From: Deltaproteobacteria bacterium
GTDB lineage: Bacteria > Desulfobacterota > Deferrisomatia > Deferrisomatales > Deferrisomataceae
Direction of reading: 5' to 3'
Length of the DNA: 5,250 nucleotides
NCBI GenBank assembly: GCA_013152215.1
Contig: JAADGT010000191.1
Coordinates: 1 to 5,250, forward strand
Shown: positions 4,205 through 5,250 of the stretch, piece by piece
Position numbering within the stretch: position 1 is the stretch's first letter
Layout: every line of letters starts with the position of its first letter
The notes under the pieces: generated by a model
Databases searched by the model: none
Seen by the model: only the letters and a program-made list of their open reading frames with translations
Told to the model about the DNA's origin: nothing
Program-made: the position numbers and the translations under genes

Positions 4205-5250
4205 ATGTCCGATCAGGCCCCGATGACCCGCCCCAGGGTGAGGGTTCTGCCCGACGAGATCGCCAACCGGATCGCGGCCGGCGAGGTGGTGGAGCGGCCG
4301 GCCAGCGTGGTGAAGGAGCTGGTGGAGAACGCGGTGGACGCGGGGGCCGGCCGGGTCCGGGTGCGGCTGGAAGGCGCCGGCAAGCGGCTCATCGCCGTGG
4401 AGGACGACGGCGAGGGCATGGGCCGGGAGGACGCCTTGCTGGCCCTGGAACGCCATGCCACCAGCAAGATCGCCTCGGCCGACGATCTGGACACCATCAC
4501 CACGCTGGGATTTCGGGGAGAGGCCCTGCCGAGCATCGCGTCGGTGAGCCGGATGAGGATCGTGACCCGGCCGCCCGAGGCCCCGGAGGCCACCGTGATT
4601 CGGGTGGAGGGCGGCAAGGTCGTGGCGGTGGAGGCGGCCGGCGCGCCCCCGGGCACCACGGTGGAGGTGGCCGATCTGTTCTTCAACGTGCCGGCCCGGT
4701 TGAAGTTCCTCAAGGGCGACGCCACCGAGCTCCGGCACTGTGTGGAAACGGTGACCCAGCTGGCCCTGGTGCACTTCGACGTGGGGTTCGAGCTACGGAG
4801 CCAGGGCCGGATTTCTCTGGCCGTGCCGCCCGGGCAGAGCTTGGAGGAACGGGCGGCCCAGGTGGCGGGGGCCGAGGCGCCCGGAGGGCTGTACTGGGCC
4901 CGAACTCAGGCGGACGGGCGGGAGCTGGTCTTCGCGTTCGCGGCCCCCCACGAAGGGCGGGGGCACCGACGGGGGCTCAGGCTCTTCGTGAACGGTCGGC
5001 CGGTGCAGGATCGCCTGCTGGTGCGGGCGGTGACCGAGGGGTACCGGGGGCTCCTGGAGAAGGGGCGGTACCCGGTGGCTCTTCTGTGGGTGGAGATGCC
5101 GCCGGACGAGATCGACGTGAACGTGCACCCGGCGAAGCGTGAGGTTCGGTTCCGGGACGAGGGCCGGGTGTTCCGGTGGGTGGCGGGGTTCGTGGCAGAG
5201 AGTCTGGCGGGGGCGCCCTGGCTGAGCCGGGACGCCGTGACGCCGGGGCC
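4205..5250 (+). CDS. mutL: DNA mismatch repair protein MutL, N-terminal ATPase region (partial)
   Basis: The first 348 codons are present, and the gene runs off the right edge. MutL is a GHKL ATPase that links MutS mismatch recognition to strand incision. Visible motifs are VLPDEIANRIAAGEVVERPA (14-33); the catalytic Glu38 and Mg-binding Asn42 in KELVENAVDAGA; motif II Asp67 in EDDGEGM (67-72); RHATSKI (83-89); LGFRGEAL (101-108); GTTVEV-DLFFNVPARLKFL (150-169); VNGRPVQD (262-269); and DVNVHPAKREVRF with the ATP-contacting Lys311. By alignment to the E. coli protein from memory, these are Glu29, Asn33, Asp58 and Lys307. The portion seen corresponds to almost the whole 40-kDa ATPase fragment. 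The C-terminal dimerisation domain is outside the window, so whether it has the endonuclease motif cannot be judged. Compared with E. coli there are nine extra N-terminal residues. All key residues are intact. Confidence 0.97.
   Translation, partial: MSDQAPMTRPRVRVLPDEIANRIAAGEVVERPASVVKELVENAVDAGAGRVRVRLEGAGKRLIAVEDDGEGMGREDALLALERHATSKIASADDLDTITTLGFRGEALPSIASVSRMRIVTRPPEAPEATVIRVEGGKVVAVEAAGAPPGTTVEVADLFFNVPARLKFLKGDATELRHCVETVTQLALVHFDVGFELRSQGRISLAVPPGQSLEERAAQVAGAEAPGGLYWARTQADGRELVFAFAAPHEGRGHRRGLRLFVNGRPVQDRLLVRAVTEGYRGLLEKGRYPVALLWVEMPPDEIDVNVHPAKREVRFRDEGRVFRWVAGFVAESLAGAPWLSRDAVTPG

Noticed and set aside
4121..4774. A 217-codon minus-strand frame opposite mutL
   Set aside because: It is antisense to the conserved MutL ATPase motifs and rich in His, Gly and Arg, with no motif of its own.

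Overview
The window is strongly GC-rich, with G or C at most third codon positions. It reads as chromosomal DNA of a Gram-negative bacterium. A beta-barrel porin with a Sec signal and a C-terminal Phe, and a secreted FG-GAP/UnbV propeller protein, both imply an outer membrane and periplasm. Together with a fused-type 'YELLLLRVFSVLMWYHF' membrane N-terminus, the set is typical of deltaproteobacterial lineages (Desulfobacterota or Myxococcota). That assignment is an inference from family resemblance, not a measured placement.

Layout, left to right. Positions 1-86 (minus) hold the first 28 codons of a membrane protein that runs off the left edge; it begins at a TTG behind a good ribosome binding site. 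A strong hairpin terminator at 108-152 separates it from the next gene. Positions 163-1626 (minus) encode a secreted seven-bladed FG-GAP/VCBS propeller with a C-terminal ASPIC/UnbV domain, and its own sigma-70-type promoter lies at 1679-1707. Positions 1708-1838 hold no gene but contain nested inverted repeats. A 16-bp hairpin with A and T tracts at 1839-1876 ends the next gene. Positions 1898-3244 (minus) encode an outer-membrane porin of 448 residues. It is preceded by a leader of about 195 nt and two candidate promoters, a near-consensus one at 3447-3476 and a second at 3578-3606. Positions 3652-4032 (minus) encode a single-domain CheY-like response regulator. A divergent intergenic region at 4033-4204 carries the probable mutL promoter. 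Positions 4205-5250 (plus) carry the N-terminal ATPase half of MutL, cut by the right edge.

The genes do not form one pathway. The three complete minus-strand genes look like separate or loosely coupled transcription units, two of them with a clear promoter and terminator. The regulator has no clear terminator, so some of its transcripts may continue into the porin leader. MutL is a housekeeping mismatch-repair gene read in the opposite direction. No CRISPR array, insertion sequence, tRNA or rRNA is visible, and I see no convincing new defence or mobile system. The least explained element is the long porin leader. It contains a perfect 10-nt Shine-Dalgarno match with no usable start codon behind it, a complementary anti-Shine-Dalgarno segment near its 5' end, and a repeated 13-nt motif.
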